Below, in pieces: positions 34,131 through 42,608 of a stretch of 64,000 nt of DNA. The notes under the pieces were generated by a model, which worked only from the letters and a program-made list of their open reading frames with translations, was not told the DNA's origin and made no database searches. Source of the stretch: Fusobacterium_C necrophorum_A (lineage in GTDB: Bacteria > Fusobacteriota > Fusobacteriia > Fusobacteriales > Fusobacteriaceae). The stretch's first letter is position 1; each line of letters begins with the position of its first letter. The stretch covers positions 37,046 to 101,045 of the forward strand of contig NZ_SBAP01000005.1 in NCBI RefSeq assembly GCF_004134945.1, in the 5' to 3' direction. A program made the translations under genes and the position numbers.

Positions 34131-35492
34131 ATGCAAATATTTAAAAGAGAATTGGGGAGTGAACAACCAAGCTGGAAATTAGGCGTATTTCGAGTGAGAT
34201 TGCCTTTTGTTCATTATAGATTTGAAAGTTCAGAAGCTTTGCAGGCAATTTTGATGTGTGCAACCTGTCTGGGAGCCATTCCTATTTTAACAAGTGTCTT
34301 AGGAATTCCTTTTGAACTGGCATGGTCTATGGTTATTATTAATGGATTGTTGTATAATACGCATGCACTGTTAGGAGACCCTGTAGTTCCCGGTTGGATT
34401 ACTCCATCTATCCCGTTGACAATTGCATATTTGACGCAATTTGAAATGGGACCAGTGAGAATACAAGCTCTGATTGCTCTACAGTTGTTGGTAGCTTTTA
34501 CTTTTCTGTTTATGGGGATTACAGGACTTGCCGGAAAATTAATGAGAATAGTTCCGGACTCTATTAAATCGGGAATTTTATTGGGAGCCGGATTTGCTGC
34601 TATTATTGGAGAATTTGCAGTGGAAAAGGGACGTTTTAATTTATATCCGTTTTCTATTGCCATAGGGACTTTATTATCCTACTTTTTATTATTTTCAGAA
34701 CGATTCAAGGAAATGAGAAAGAATCATGCTCTTGTGAATCTATTTGGAAAATATGGAATGTTACCGGCTATTTTTGCCAGTATTATTATTGCACCTTTAT
34801 GTAAAGAATTGCCTTTTCCAAATATCGAAGTGGGAAGTTTTATTAAAATTCCGGAATTTTCCAATATTTTACGACAGGTTAGTGTTTTTGGAGTAGGATT
34901 TCCAAATATAGATTTATTTGTGAAAGCTATTCCTATGGCTATTATGGTTTATATTATCGCCTTTGGAGATTTTGTTACCAGTGGAGCTCTATTAAAAGAA
35001 GCGGACAGAGTCAGAACTGACGAGAAAATTGATTTCAATTCCAATCGTTCCAATCTAATCAGTGGAATTCGTAATTTGATACAAGGAATTTTAATTCCTT
35101 ATGTCCCTTTATGTGGACCATTATGGGCTGCCGTTTCTGCAGCGGTATTTGAAAGATATAAAGAAGGAAGAGAAGGAATGGATTCTGTTTACAGTGGAGT
35201 GGGAACTTTCCGATGGATGACTTTTATTTGTGTGTCCATTGTGCCAATTGTTTCTTTAGTACAGCCGACACTTCCGGTGGCATTATCACTGACATTATTG
35301 GTACAAGGATTTGTTTGTACACGTTTGGCAATGACTATTTGTAAAGATCATATTGATATGGGAATTGCAGGAGTCATGGCAGCCGTGATTGCGGTGAAAG
35401 GAGCTGCTTGGGGATTGGGAGTAGGAATGATTCTATTTTTATTACTGGTGAGAATAAAGGAAAGAAAAATAGAACTTATGGAAGAAGTATGA
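34131..35492 (+). CDS. Putative carrier, DUF3360-like, copy 2
   Basis: A 453-aa paralogue of the preceding gene. It shares ELGSEQPSWKLGVFRVRLP at the N terminus, LGDPVVPGWITPSIPLT, the VPLCGPLWA motif and GVGTFR. The ATG at 34131 behind AAGGAGG is chosen over one at 34104. The two may work as separate carriers or as a heteromer; sequence cannot tell. Only 4 bases separate its stop from the next gene. Confidence 0.75.
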   Translation: MQIFKRELGSEQPSWKLGVFRVRLPFVHYRFESSEALQAILMCATCLGAIPILTSVLGIPFELAWSMVIINGLLYNTHALLGDPVVPGWITPSIPLTIAYLTQFEMGPVRIQALIALQLLVAFTFLFMGITGLAGKLMRIVPDSIKSGILLGAGFAAIIGEFAVEKGRFNLYPFSIAIGTLLSYFLLFSERFKEMRKNHALVNLFGKYGMLPAIFASIIIAPLCKELPFPNIEVGSFIKIPEFSNILRQVSVFGVGFPNIDLFVKAIPMAIMVYIIAFGDFVTSGALLKEADRVRTDEKIDFNSNRSNLISGIRNLIQGILIPYVPLCGPLWAAVSAAVFERYKEGREGMDSVYSGVGTFRWMTFICVSIVPIVSLVQPTLPVALSLTLLVQGFVCTRLAMTICKDHIDMGIAGVMAAVIAVKGAAWGLGVGMILFLLLVRIKERKIELMEEV

Positions 35493-35495
35493 CTT

Positions 35496-35735
35496 ATGGA
35501 AATTCTATTTTGTGGAGGGTGTAATTCCCTCTATAACAGAATGACAGTCTATCATAAAATGAAAAATAGACAATTAGAAGGGATTGATTTTTTGATATTA
35601 AATGGATGTCATCGAGGATGTAGAAAAGTGGCCATGAAGTCTAAAACGATTAATGTTCAGGAATTCTTCACGACTCATTCTTCGGAAGAGTGGAGGGAAG
35701 AGAAGATCATAGAATGGATTCTAAGTAGAGCTTAA
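35496..35735 (+). CDS. Small cysteine-rich protein with CGGCN motif
   Basis: A 79-aa protein with CGGC at residues 6-9 and a second pair in NGCHRGCRK near residues 38-42, an arrangement that could bind a metal or a small Fe-S cluster. It is the last gene of the sigma-54 operon, ending just before a strong bidirectional terminator. No named family is recognised; a role as accessory to the dehydratase or carriers is a guess. Confidence 0.6.
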   Translation: MEILFCGGCNSLYNRMTVYHKMKNRQLEGIDFLILNGCHRGCRKVAMKSKTINVQEFFTTHSSEEWREEKIIEWILSRA

Positions 35736-35780
35736 AAAAAATACAAACATCATTGGTAAAAGCTTAGGTTTTGGAAGAAA

Positions 35781-35823
35781 AAAGACCAAGAGTGTTTTCA
35801 ATTCAAAACATTCTTGGTCTTTA
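35781..35823. terminator. Bidirectional terminator between convergent genes
   Basis: AAAGACCAAGA and TCTTGGTCTTT form an 11-bp stem with an inner GTTTT/AAAAC extension. A T run follows on the minus strand (the A run at 35776-35783) and a T-rich stretch on the plus strand. Confidence 0.85.
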
Positions 35824-35827
35824 TAGT

Positions 35828-36331
35828 TTATTTCATTTCTTTTTTGACGAGCTCTAACCAAGAAATAATTCTTTGAGGTGTTTTATTTCCTTGGTTTGTT
35901 TCATCAATAGGAAGACCGACAAAATTTCCATCAATGACAGCAGTCGTCTCTTCGTGAGAATATTCTTTATCTGAAACGAAACCTACCACTTTTCCTCCAT
36001 TTTTGCTTACAATATCATACAAAACTCGAAGGGCTCCTACAAAAGATTCTCCAAAAGCAAATTGATTTCCTAAGCCAATCAGTCCTACCACTTTTCCATG
36101 AAAATCAATTTGGGATAAGGTATCATATTGTTTTTGCCAATGGGGTTGTAATTCTCCTACTCCATAGGTGGGAGTGATCAAAATTAAATTCTCATAGTCC
36201 TTCATTGCCTCTATTCCGTCTTTTACATTATATGTTTGATAATTCTCTTTCTTTAATTGATATTCTAACTCATCCACTACTCCTAAAGTGGTACTTCCAC
36301 TCGTTCCATAAAAAATTCCTATTTTTTTCAT
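35828..36331 (-). CDS. fldA: Flavodoxin
   Basis: FMN-binding electron carrier of the long-chain type (167 aa). The phosphate loop is YGTSGSTT in KKIGIFYGTSGSTTLG, and later segments TPTYGVGELQPHW and GLGNQFAFGESF line the flavin. Flavodoxin can replace ferredoxin as electron donor, for example to 2-hydroxyacyl-CoA dehydratase activators; that link to the right-edge operon is inference. GGAGG precedes the start; it follows the TcdA-like gene after 15 bases. Confidence 0.93.
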   Translation of the reverse strand: MKKIGIFYGTSGSTTLGVVDELEYQLKKENYQTYNVKDGIEAMKDYENLILITPTYGVGELQPHWQKQYDTLSQIDFHGKVVGLIGLGNQFAFGESFVGALRVLYDIVSKNGGKVVGFVSDKEYSHEETTAVIDGNFVGLPIDETNQGNKTPQRIISWLELVKKEMK

Positions 36332-36346
36332 ATACTTTCCTCCAAT

Positions 36347-37027
36347 TTATAAATTACAAATATCTTTTATAACTTCTCCTACTAATAGTAAACCTGCCGT
36401 AGAAGGAACAAAGGCGATACTGCCTAAAGTATCTTCTTGTAAGCACTTGGCTTCTTCTTTTGAATAGACGACTTTACAATGTTTTACTCCCCTTTTTTTC
36501 AGTTCTTTCCTTATGACTCTTGCCAAAGGACAAACGGAAGTTTTAGTAATGTCACTTACTTCCAAAAGTTCGGGATTCCATTTTCGAGCGGTTCCCATAG
36601 AAGAAATGATTGGGATTTGATGCTCCCAAGCATATTGGATAATATCTAATTTAGCAGTGACTGTATCAATGGCATCAATAACGTATTGGTAGTTTTTTCC
36701 TTCAAAGAAAGACAATAAATTGTCCTTTGTTACCCGTTCGGTGTAATGATGGATTGTGATGTTCGGATTGATAGACTTTGCTCTTTCGAGAGCTACTTCC
36801 GTTTTGTATTTCCCGACAGTATTTTGAGTTGCGAGAATCTGGCGATTGCAATTTGTCATGTCTATGGTATCAAAGTCCACAATGGAGATTTCTCCTACAC
36901 CTGTTCGGACAAGAGCTTCAAAAGCCTGTCCTCCAACCCCTCCTAATCCAAATAGTAGAATATGAGTCTTTTGTAACATATTCATTTTTTCTTTTCCTAT
37001 TAAAAGTTCCGTTCTTTTAAAAATCAT
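36347..37027 (-). CDS. tcdA: tRNA threonylcarbamoyladenosine dehydratase-like E1 enzyme
   Basis: ThiF/MoeB/HesA-family adenylating enzyme. The 226-aa protein has the nucleotide loop FGLGGVGGQAFEALVR, the VDFDTIDMTNCNRQ segment and DAIDTVTAKLDII. Its size and lack of a rhodanese domain fit TcdA, which cyclises t6A37 of tRNA. It heads a two-gene minus-strand unit with flavodoxin. Confidence 0.85.
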   Translation of the reverse strand: MIFKRTELLIGKEKMNMLQKTHILLFGLGGVGGQAFEALVRTGVGEISIVDFDTIDMTNCNRQILATQNTVGKYKTEVALERAKSINPNITIHHYTERVTKDNLLSFFEGKNYQYVIDAIDTVTAKLDIIQYAWEHQIPIISSMGTARKWNPELLEVSDITKTSVCPLARVIRKELKKRGVKHCKVVYSKEEAKCLQEDTLGSIAFVPSTAGLLLVGEVIKDICNL

Positions 37028-37068
37028 TCTTTTGTATCCTTTATTTCATTTTCTTATCAATTTACTAA

Positions 37069-37097
37069 ATAATACAATATTTTTGGCAAAATTTCAA
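37069..37097 (-). promoter_or_regulatory. Promoter of the tcdA-flavodoxin unit
   Basis: Minus strand: TTGAAA (37097-37092), 17 bases, TATTAT (37074-37069). Confidence 0.6.
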
Positions 37098-37199
37098 ATA
37101 GTTTTTATATTTTATAAAGCTATGTTCTGTTACTTTATGGTAATTTTTTAGTTTGTGATCTTTTTTTCTTTGTGACTATTCTTTTTTTGCAAAAAATCG

Positions 37200-37205
37200 T
37201 ATAAT
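37200..37205 (+). promoter_or_regulatory. -10 element of the deoD promoter
   Basis: A consensus TATAAT lies 45 bases before deoD in the divergent intergenic DNA. No good -35 is visible at the right spacing. Confidence 0.4.
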
Positions 37206-37250
37206 ATGATAAAATATAAACTTAAAAGTGAGAAAAAGAAGGAGGGTATT

Positions 37251-37958
37251 ATGAGTGTACATATAGCAGCGAAGTTGGGAGAAATTGCTGAAGTTGTTTT
37301 ATTACCGGGAGATCCTTTACGAGCAAAATGGATTGCGGAAACTTTTTTGGAAGATCCTGTTTGTTATACAACGGTGCGAGGAATGTATGGATATACAGGA
37401 AGCTATCAAGGGAAAAAAATTTCTATTCAGGGAACAGGAATGGGGATTCCTTCGATTTCTATTTATGTGAATGAATTGATACAAGAATATGGAGTGAAAA
37501 CTTTGATTCGAATTGGAAGTGCCGGCTCTTATCAAGAGAATGTGAAGATTCGGGATATTGTTTTGGCAATGTCAAGTTCTACCGATTCCGCTTTGAATGC
37601 GAACCGTTTTCCAAATGCCAGTTTCGCTCCGACTGCAGATGCTACTTTATTTTTAAAAGCCTATGAACTGGCAAAGGAGAAAAAATTACCGGTACATGCG
37701 GGATCCATTTTAACAAGCGATGAATTTTATAATGATAATCCGGAAGCTTGGAAGAAATGGGCAAATTTTGGAGTGTTATGTGTAGAAATGGAAACAGCGG
37801 CTCTCTATACTTTGGCAGCGAAATTTAAAGTGAGAGCTTTGAGTATTTTAACGATATCGGATTCTTTGGTAAGTAAAGAAGAAATATCATCGGAGGAAAG
37901 ACAAAATAGCTTTTCCATGATGGTGAATTTAGCCTTAGGAGTGGCAGGAAATATATGA
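37251..37958 (+). CDS. deoD: Purine-nucleoside phosphorylase (hexameric type)
   Basis: Phosphorolytic cleavage of purine (deoxy)nucleosides. The 235-aa protein starts MSVHIAAKLGEIAEVVLLPGDPLRA, with GTGMGIPSISIY, IRIGSAGSY and the C-terminal VEMETAALYTLA and TISDSLV segments of the DeoD family. The ATG at 37251 behind GGAGGG is preferred over an upstream in-frame ATG at 37206 that would add an unconserved 15 residues. Confidence 0.95.
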   Translation: MSVHIAAKLGEIAEVVLLPGDPLRAKWIAETFLEDPVCYTTVRGMYGYTGSYQGKKISIQGTGMGIPSISIYVNELIQEYGVKTLIRIGSAGSYQENVKIRDIVLAMSSSTDSALNANRFPNASFAPTADATLFLKAYELAKEKKLPVHAGSILTSDEFYNDNPEAWKKWANFGVLCVEMETAALYTLAAKFKVRALSILTISDSLVSKEEISSEERQNSFSMMVNLALGVAGNI

Positions 37959-39658
37959 AATTTTTACCAACAACTCGAGAAGAAATGAAACAATTGGGTT
38001 GGGATCGTTTAGATGTTTTATTGATTTCAGGAGATACCTATTTGGACACTTCTTACAATGGAAGTGCTTTGGTTGGGAAATGGCTTGTCAAACACGGTTT
38101 TCGGGTGGGAATCATTGCACAGCCGGAAGTGGACAGCTCCAAAGATATTACCCGTCTGGGAGAACCCGATTTATTTTTTGCCATTTCCGGAGGTTGTGTG
38201 GATTCTATGGTAGCAAATTATACCGCTACGAAAAAAAGAAGGCAACAGGATGATTTTACTCCCGGAGGTTTGAATGATAAAAGACCGGATAGAGCTGTTT
38301 TAGTATATTCTAATATGATACGACGTTTTTTTAAAGGAACACAGAAAAAAATAGTCATCAGTGGGATTGAATCAAGTTTAAGAAGAATTACACATTATGA
38401 TTATTGGAGCAATAAATTAAGAAAGCCGATTTTATTTGATGCCAAAGCAGATATTCTTTCCTATGGTATGGGAGAGATGTCAATGCTTGCTTTGGCAAGA
38501 GCCTTACGACATGGGAAAGATTGGAAAGATATTCGAGGACTTTCTTATATATCCAGAGAGCCGAGAGAAGACTATTTGAATTTGCCAAGTCATGCGGAAT
38601 GTTTAGGAAGTAAAGATATTTTTACGAAGGCCTTTCATCAATTCTATGTGAATTGCGATCCGATTACCGCCAAAGGACTTTGTCAAAAATGTGATGATAG
38701 ATATTTGATACAAAATCCTCCATCTATGACTTATACAGAAGAAGAAATGGACGCTATCTATTCTATGGAGTTTGCCAGAGATGTTCATCCTTATTATAAG
38801 GCAATGGGAGTGGTAAGAGCTTTGGATACCATTCGTTATTCTGTAACCACACATCGTGGTTGTTATGGAGAATGTAATTTTTGTGCCATCGCCATTCATC
38901 AAGGAAGAACGGTCATGTCGAGAAGTCAGTCTTCCATTGTGGAGGAAGTGGGAGAAATTACAAAACTTCCTAAGTTTAAGGGAAATATTTCTGATGTAGG
39001 AGGTCCCACGGCAAATATGTATGCCTTAGAATGTAAGAAAAAATTAAAATTGGGTTCCTGTCCGAATAGGCGATGTCTATATCCAAAAAAATGTCCATCT
39101 TTGCAAGTCAATCATAGGAAGCAAATCGATTTGTTACGAAAATTAAAAAAACTTCCGAAGATTAAAAAAATTTTTATTGCTTCCGGAATACGTTATGATA
39201 TGATTTTAGAGGATACACAATGTGGACAAATGTATTTAAAAGAATTGGTGCAAGATCATATCTCCGGACAAATGAAAATAGCTCCGGAACATACGGAAGA
39301 TAGTATTTTATCATTAATGGGAAAAGACGGTCGTTCCTGCTTGAACGAATTTAAAAATCAGTTTTATGCCTTGAATCAAAAGTTGGGGAAAAAGCAATTT
39401 TTAACCTATTATTTAATTGCCGCTCATCCCGGATGTCGAGAGAAAGAAATGATAGATCTGAAAAGATTTGCTTCGAGAGAATTGAGGGTAAATCCGGAGC
39501 AGATTCAGATATTTACTCCGACTCCGTCTACTTATTCCACTTTAATGTACTACACAGAAAAAGATCCTTTTACAGGAAAAAAATTATTTGTCGAAAAAGA
39601 CAACGGGAAAAAACAAAAACAAAAAGAAATTGTGCTTGATAAGAAATATAGGAGTTGA
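37955..39658 (+). CDS. YgiQ-family radical SAM protein
   Basis: A 567-aa radical-SAM protein whose cluster motif CYGECNFC begins at Cys303 inside HRGCYGECNFCAI, after a long N-terminal domain (GDTYLDTSYNGSALVGKWL). The C-terminal part is lysine-rich. The family (UPF0313) has no firmly assigned reaction. It overlaps deoD by 4 bases. Confidence 0.92.
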   Translation: MKFLPTTREEMKQLGWDRLDVLLISGDTYLDTSYNGSALVGKWLVKHGFRVGIIAQPEVDSSKDITRLGEPDLFFAISGGCVDSMVANYTATKKRRQQDDFTPGGLNDKRPDRAVLVYSNMIRRFFKGTQKKIVISGIESSLRRITHYDYWSNKLRKPILFDAKADILSYGMGEMSMLALARALRHGKDWKDIRGLSYISREPREDYLNLPSHAECLGSKDIFTKAFHQFYVNCDPITAKGLCQKCDDRYLIQNPPSMTYTEEEMDAIYSMEFARDVHPYYKAMGVVRALDTIRYSVTTHRGCYGECNFCAIAIHQGRTVMSRSQSSIVEEVGEITKLPKFKGNISDVGGPTANMYALECKKKLKLGSCPNRRCLYPKKCPSLQVNHRKQIDLLRKLKKLPKIKKIFIASGIRYDMILEDTQCGQMYLKELVQDHISGQMKIAPEHTEDSILSLMGKDGRSCLNEFKNQFYALNQKLGKKQFLTYYLIAAHPGCREKEMIDLKRFASRELRVNPEQIQIFTPTPSTYSTLMYYTEKDPFTGKKLFVEKDNGKKQKQKEIVLDKKYRS

Positions 39659-39666
39659 GAAAAAGA

Positions 39667-40983
39667 ATGAAACCTATTGTAGCGATTGTAGGAAGACCAA
39701 ATGTAGGAAAGTCTACCTTATTTAATAATTTAATCGGAGATCGTGTGGCAATTGTTGATGATATGCCGGGGGTAACACGAGATCGTTTGTATCGAGAAAC
39801 AGAATGGAATGGAGCGGAATTCGTTGTAGTAGATACAGGAGGATTGGAACCTGCCAACAATGACTTTATGATGACAAAAATTAAAGAGCAAGCGGAAGTA
39901 GCCATGAATGAGGCGGATGTGATTTTGTTTGTAGTGGACGGAAAAGCGGGAGTCAATCCTTTGGATGAAGAAATTGCTTACATTTTAAGAAAAAAACAAA
40001 AACCGGTAGTTTTATGTGTTAATAAAATTGACAATTACTTGCAACAACAAGATGATGTTTATGAGTTTTGGGGATTGGGATTTGAATATTTAGTGGCAAT
40101 TTCAGGAGCTCATAAGGTAAATCTTGGAGATATGTTGGATATGGTAGTGGATATTATCGGAAAATTAGAATTTCCAGAGGAGGAAGAAGATATTTTGAAA
40201 TTGGCGGTTATTGGAAAGCCAAATGCCGGAAAATCTTCTTTGGTCAATCGATTGTCGGGGGAAGAAAGAACCATTGTGAGTGATATTGCCGGGACAACGA
40301 GAGATGCTATTGATACTTTGATTGAGTATAAAGAAAATCGATATATGATTATTGATACTGCCGGAATTCGAAGAAAATCGAAGGTAGAAGAAAGTTTGGA
40401 ATATTATTCCGTACTACGAGCTATTAAAACAATTAAAAGAGCAGATGTTTGTCTTCTGATGTTAGATGCTCAAGAAGGGTTAACAGAACAGGATAAGAGA
40501 ATAGCGGGAATTGCGGCGGAAGAACGAAAGCCCATCGTTATTGTTATGAATAAATGGGACTTGGTAAAGAATAAGGATATGAAGAAATATAAAGAAGAAT
40601 TATATGCGGAATTGCCTTTCTTATCCTATGCTCCGATAGAGTTTGTTTCTGCTTTAACAGGACAAAGAACAACAAAATTACTAGAAATTGCAGATAGTAT
40701 TTACGAAGAATACACAAAGAGAATTTCTACGGGATTGTTGAATACAGTTTTGAAAGATGCGATCTTAATGAACAATCCTCCAACAAGGAAAGGAAGACTG
40801 ATTAAAATCAATTATGGAACACAAGTTTCTGTAGCACCGCCAAAGTTTGTGTTATTCTGTAATTATCCGGAATTGATACATTTTTCCTATGCAAGGTATA
40901 TCGAAAATAAGTTTAGAGAATCTTTCGGCTTTGAGGGCTCTCCTATTTTAATCAGTTTTGAAAAAAAGAGCAAAGAAGAATAA
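39667..40983 (+). CDS. der: Ribosome biogenesis GTPase Der (EngA)
   Basis: Tandem GTPase required for 50S assembly. The 438-aa protein has two G domains with G1 motifs GRPNVGKST (N terminus) and GKPNAGKSS (about residue 182), DTGG and DTAG switch motifs, and a C-terminal KH-like domain. The ATG at 39667 gives the usual MKPIVAIVGRPNVGKS start; an in-frame TTG at 39655 overlaps the ygiQ stop but sits too near its GGAG. Confidence 0.97.
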   Translation: MKPIVAIVGRPNVGKSTLFNNLIGDRVAIVDDMPGVTRDRLYRETEWNGAEFVVVDTGGLEPANNDFMMTKIKEQAEVAMNEADVILFVVDGKAGVNPLDEEIAYILRKKQKPVVLCVNKIDNYLQQQDDVYEFWGLGFEYLVAISGAHKVNLGDMLDMVVDIIGKLEFPEEEEDILKLAVIGKPNAGKSSLVNRLSGEERTIVSDIAGTTRDAIDTLIEYKENRYMIIDTAGIRRKSKVEESLEYYSVLRAIKTIKRADVCLLMLDAQEGLTEQDKRIAGIAAEERKPIVIVMNKWDLVKNKDMKKYKEELYAELPFLSYAPIEFVSALTGQRTTKLLEIADSIYEEYTKRISTGLLNTVLKDAILMNNPPTRKGRLIKINYGTQVSVAPPKFVLFCNYPELIHFSYARYIENKFRESFGFEGSPILISFEKKSKEE

Positions 40984-41059
40984 ATGTACTTGAAAATAGT
41001 ACGATTGTATGATAAAATGAATACTATATTTCAAAAAACGTAGGAAAGTGAGAGAAAGA

Positions 41060-42205
41060 ATGGTTAAAAGGAAGGATATAGTGTTCACCGGTTTTGCATT
41101 GTTTGCGATGTTATTTGGAGCGGGAAATTTAATTTTTCCTCCGATGTTAGGGCATAATTTGGGAAGCTCTTGGGGAATTGCCGCTTTAGGATTTATCGTA
41201 ACAGGAGTTGGATTTCCACTCTTGGGTCTTATTGCAGCGGTTCATACAGGACCAGCATTGGACGATTTTGCAAAAAGAGTTTCTCCTCTCTTTGCAAAAA
41301 GCTATATTATTGTTTTGATTTTAACAATCGGTTTCTTTTTAGCGATGCCGAGAACGGGAGCGACTGCTTATGAGATGACTCTACAAAATGCAGGAGATAC
41401 GAATCCCATTCATAAATATATTTTTTTGGCATCTTATTTTATCATTACTTGGATGTTCAGTTTACGAGCCAATAAGGTGGTGGAAAGAATTGGAAGTATT
41501 TTAACTCCGGTTTTATTGATTATTTTGGCAGTTATTATGTATCAAGGAATTTTTCATCCGTTTACGGTGCCAAAAACAATGCTGTTGGAAGAAGCACCTT
41601 TTAAAACAGGTTTTATTCAAGGCTATCAAACAATGGATACCTTAGCTACCATTGTATATTCTGCCGTTATCATGAAATCCATCCGTCATGGACGTAATTT
41701 GACTCAGGAAGAAGAAAGTTCTTTTCTATGGAAATCCAGTTTTATTGCTGTCGGATTATTAGCCTGTGTATATGGAGCTTTAACATATATCGGGGCTACT
41801 TTTAGCGGTGTTTCTACGATCGGAAATACAGATTTATTATCTAAAATTGTAAGAGAGTTATTGGGAGAATTTGGGAATATCGTTCTGGGATTGGCAGTTG
41901 CCGGAGCCTGTTTGACGACGGCTATTGGATTGGTTGCAACAGTGGGAGATTATTTTGAAAAGATCTTACCTTTTTCTTATAAAACAATTGTAACTATCAC
42001 TTGCATTGCCGGATTTTTATTTTCTAATTTTGGAGTACAAACGATTATACAGGTAGCTATTCCTATTTTAGTGGTACTGTATCCCATCAGTATGGTTCTT
42101 ATTTTCTTGAATTTATTGCAAAAATATATGAAAAATGATGTAATCTACAGAGTCATTATGCTCTTAACAACTATTTTCGGATTATATCAAGGATATTCTT
42201 TATAG
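41060..42205 (+). CDS. brnQ: Branched-chain amino acid carrier (LIVCS/BrnQ), copy 1
   Basis: Secondary transporter for leucine, isoleucine and valine. A 381-aa protein with about 12 membrane segments, the signature FALFAMLFGAGNLIFPPMLG near the N terminus and MPRTGATAYEM. Copy 2 starts 400 bases downstream. The ATG at 41060 behind GTGAGAG is used instead of the GTG at 41048. Confidence 0.92.
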   Translation: MVKRKDIVFTGFALFAMLFGAGNLIFPPMLGHNLGSSWGIAALGFIVTGVGFPLLGLIAAVHTGPALDDFAKRVSPLFAKSYIIVLILTIGFFLAMPRTGATAYEMTLQNAGDTNPIHKYIFLASYFIITWMFSLRANKVVERIGSILTPVLLIILAVIMYQGIFHPFTVPKTMLLEEAPFKTGFIQGYQTMDTLATIVYSAVIMKSIRHGRNLTQEEESSFLWKSSFIAVGLLACVYGALTYIGATFSGVSTIGNTDLLSKIVRELLGEFGNIVLGLAVAGACLTTAIGLVATVGDYFEKILPFSYKTIVTITCIAGFLFSNFGVQTIIQVAIPILVVLYPISMVLIFLNLLQKYMKNDVIYRVIMLLTTIFGLYQGYSL

Positions 42206-42225
42206 AAAGATAGGAGGATTAAACT

Positions 42226-42591
42226 ATGGAAACATTGTTAATTTGGTATCCAAAATGCGGTACTTGTCGAAATGCTAAAAAGTGGCTGGATGAGCACGGA
42301 ATTGTTGTAGAGACTCGACATATTGTAGAAGAAAATCCAAGTAAAGAGGAATTAAAACAATTTTGGGAATGGAGTTCTTTGCCTTTAAAACGGTTTTTTA
42401 ATACCAGTGGGATGTTATATCGAGAATTAGGTTTAAAAGATAAAATACAAGAAATGTCGGAAGAGGAGATGTTATCTTTATTGTCAAGCAATGGAATGTT
42501 GGTAAAACGACCTGTTCTTGTACAAAAAGATAAGGTGTTAGTTGGATTTAAGCAAGAAGAGTGGCAGAAATTTTTTAACATGGCAAAATAG
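42226..42591 (+). CDS. ArsC/Spx-family thiol protein
   Basis: A 121-aa thioredoxin-fold protein with a CGTC pair at residues 11-14 (WYPKCGTCRNAKKWL). The family includes arsenate reductases and Spx-type regulators; the sequence resembles the uncharacterised YffB/YusI-like branch more than ArsC with an arsenic operon. No ars genes are near. It lies between two brnQ genes behind TAGGAGG. Confidence 0.85.
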   Translation: METLLIWYPKCGTCRNAKKWLDEHGIVVETRHIVEENPSKEELKQFWEWSSLPLKRFFNTSGMLYRELGLKDKIQEMSEEEMLSLLSSNGMLVKRPVLVQKDKVLVGFKQEEWQKFFNMAK

Positions 42592-42608
42592 AGCTTGCAG
42601 GGGGGACT

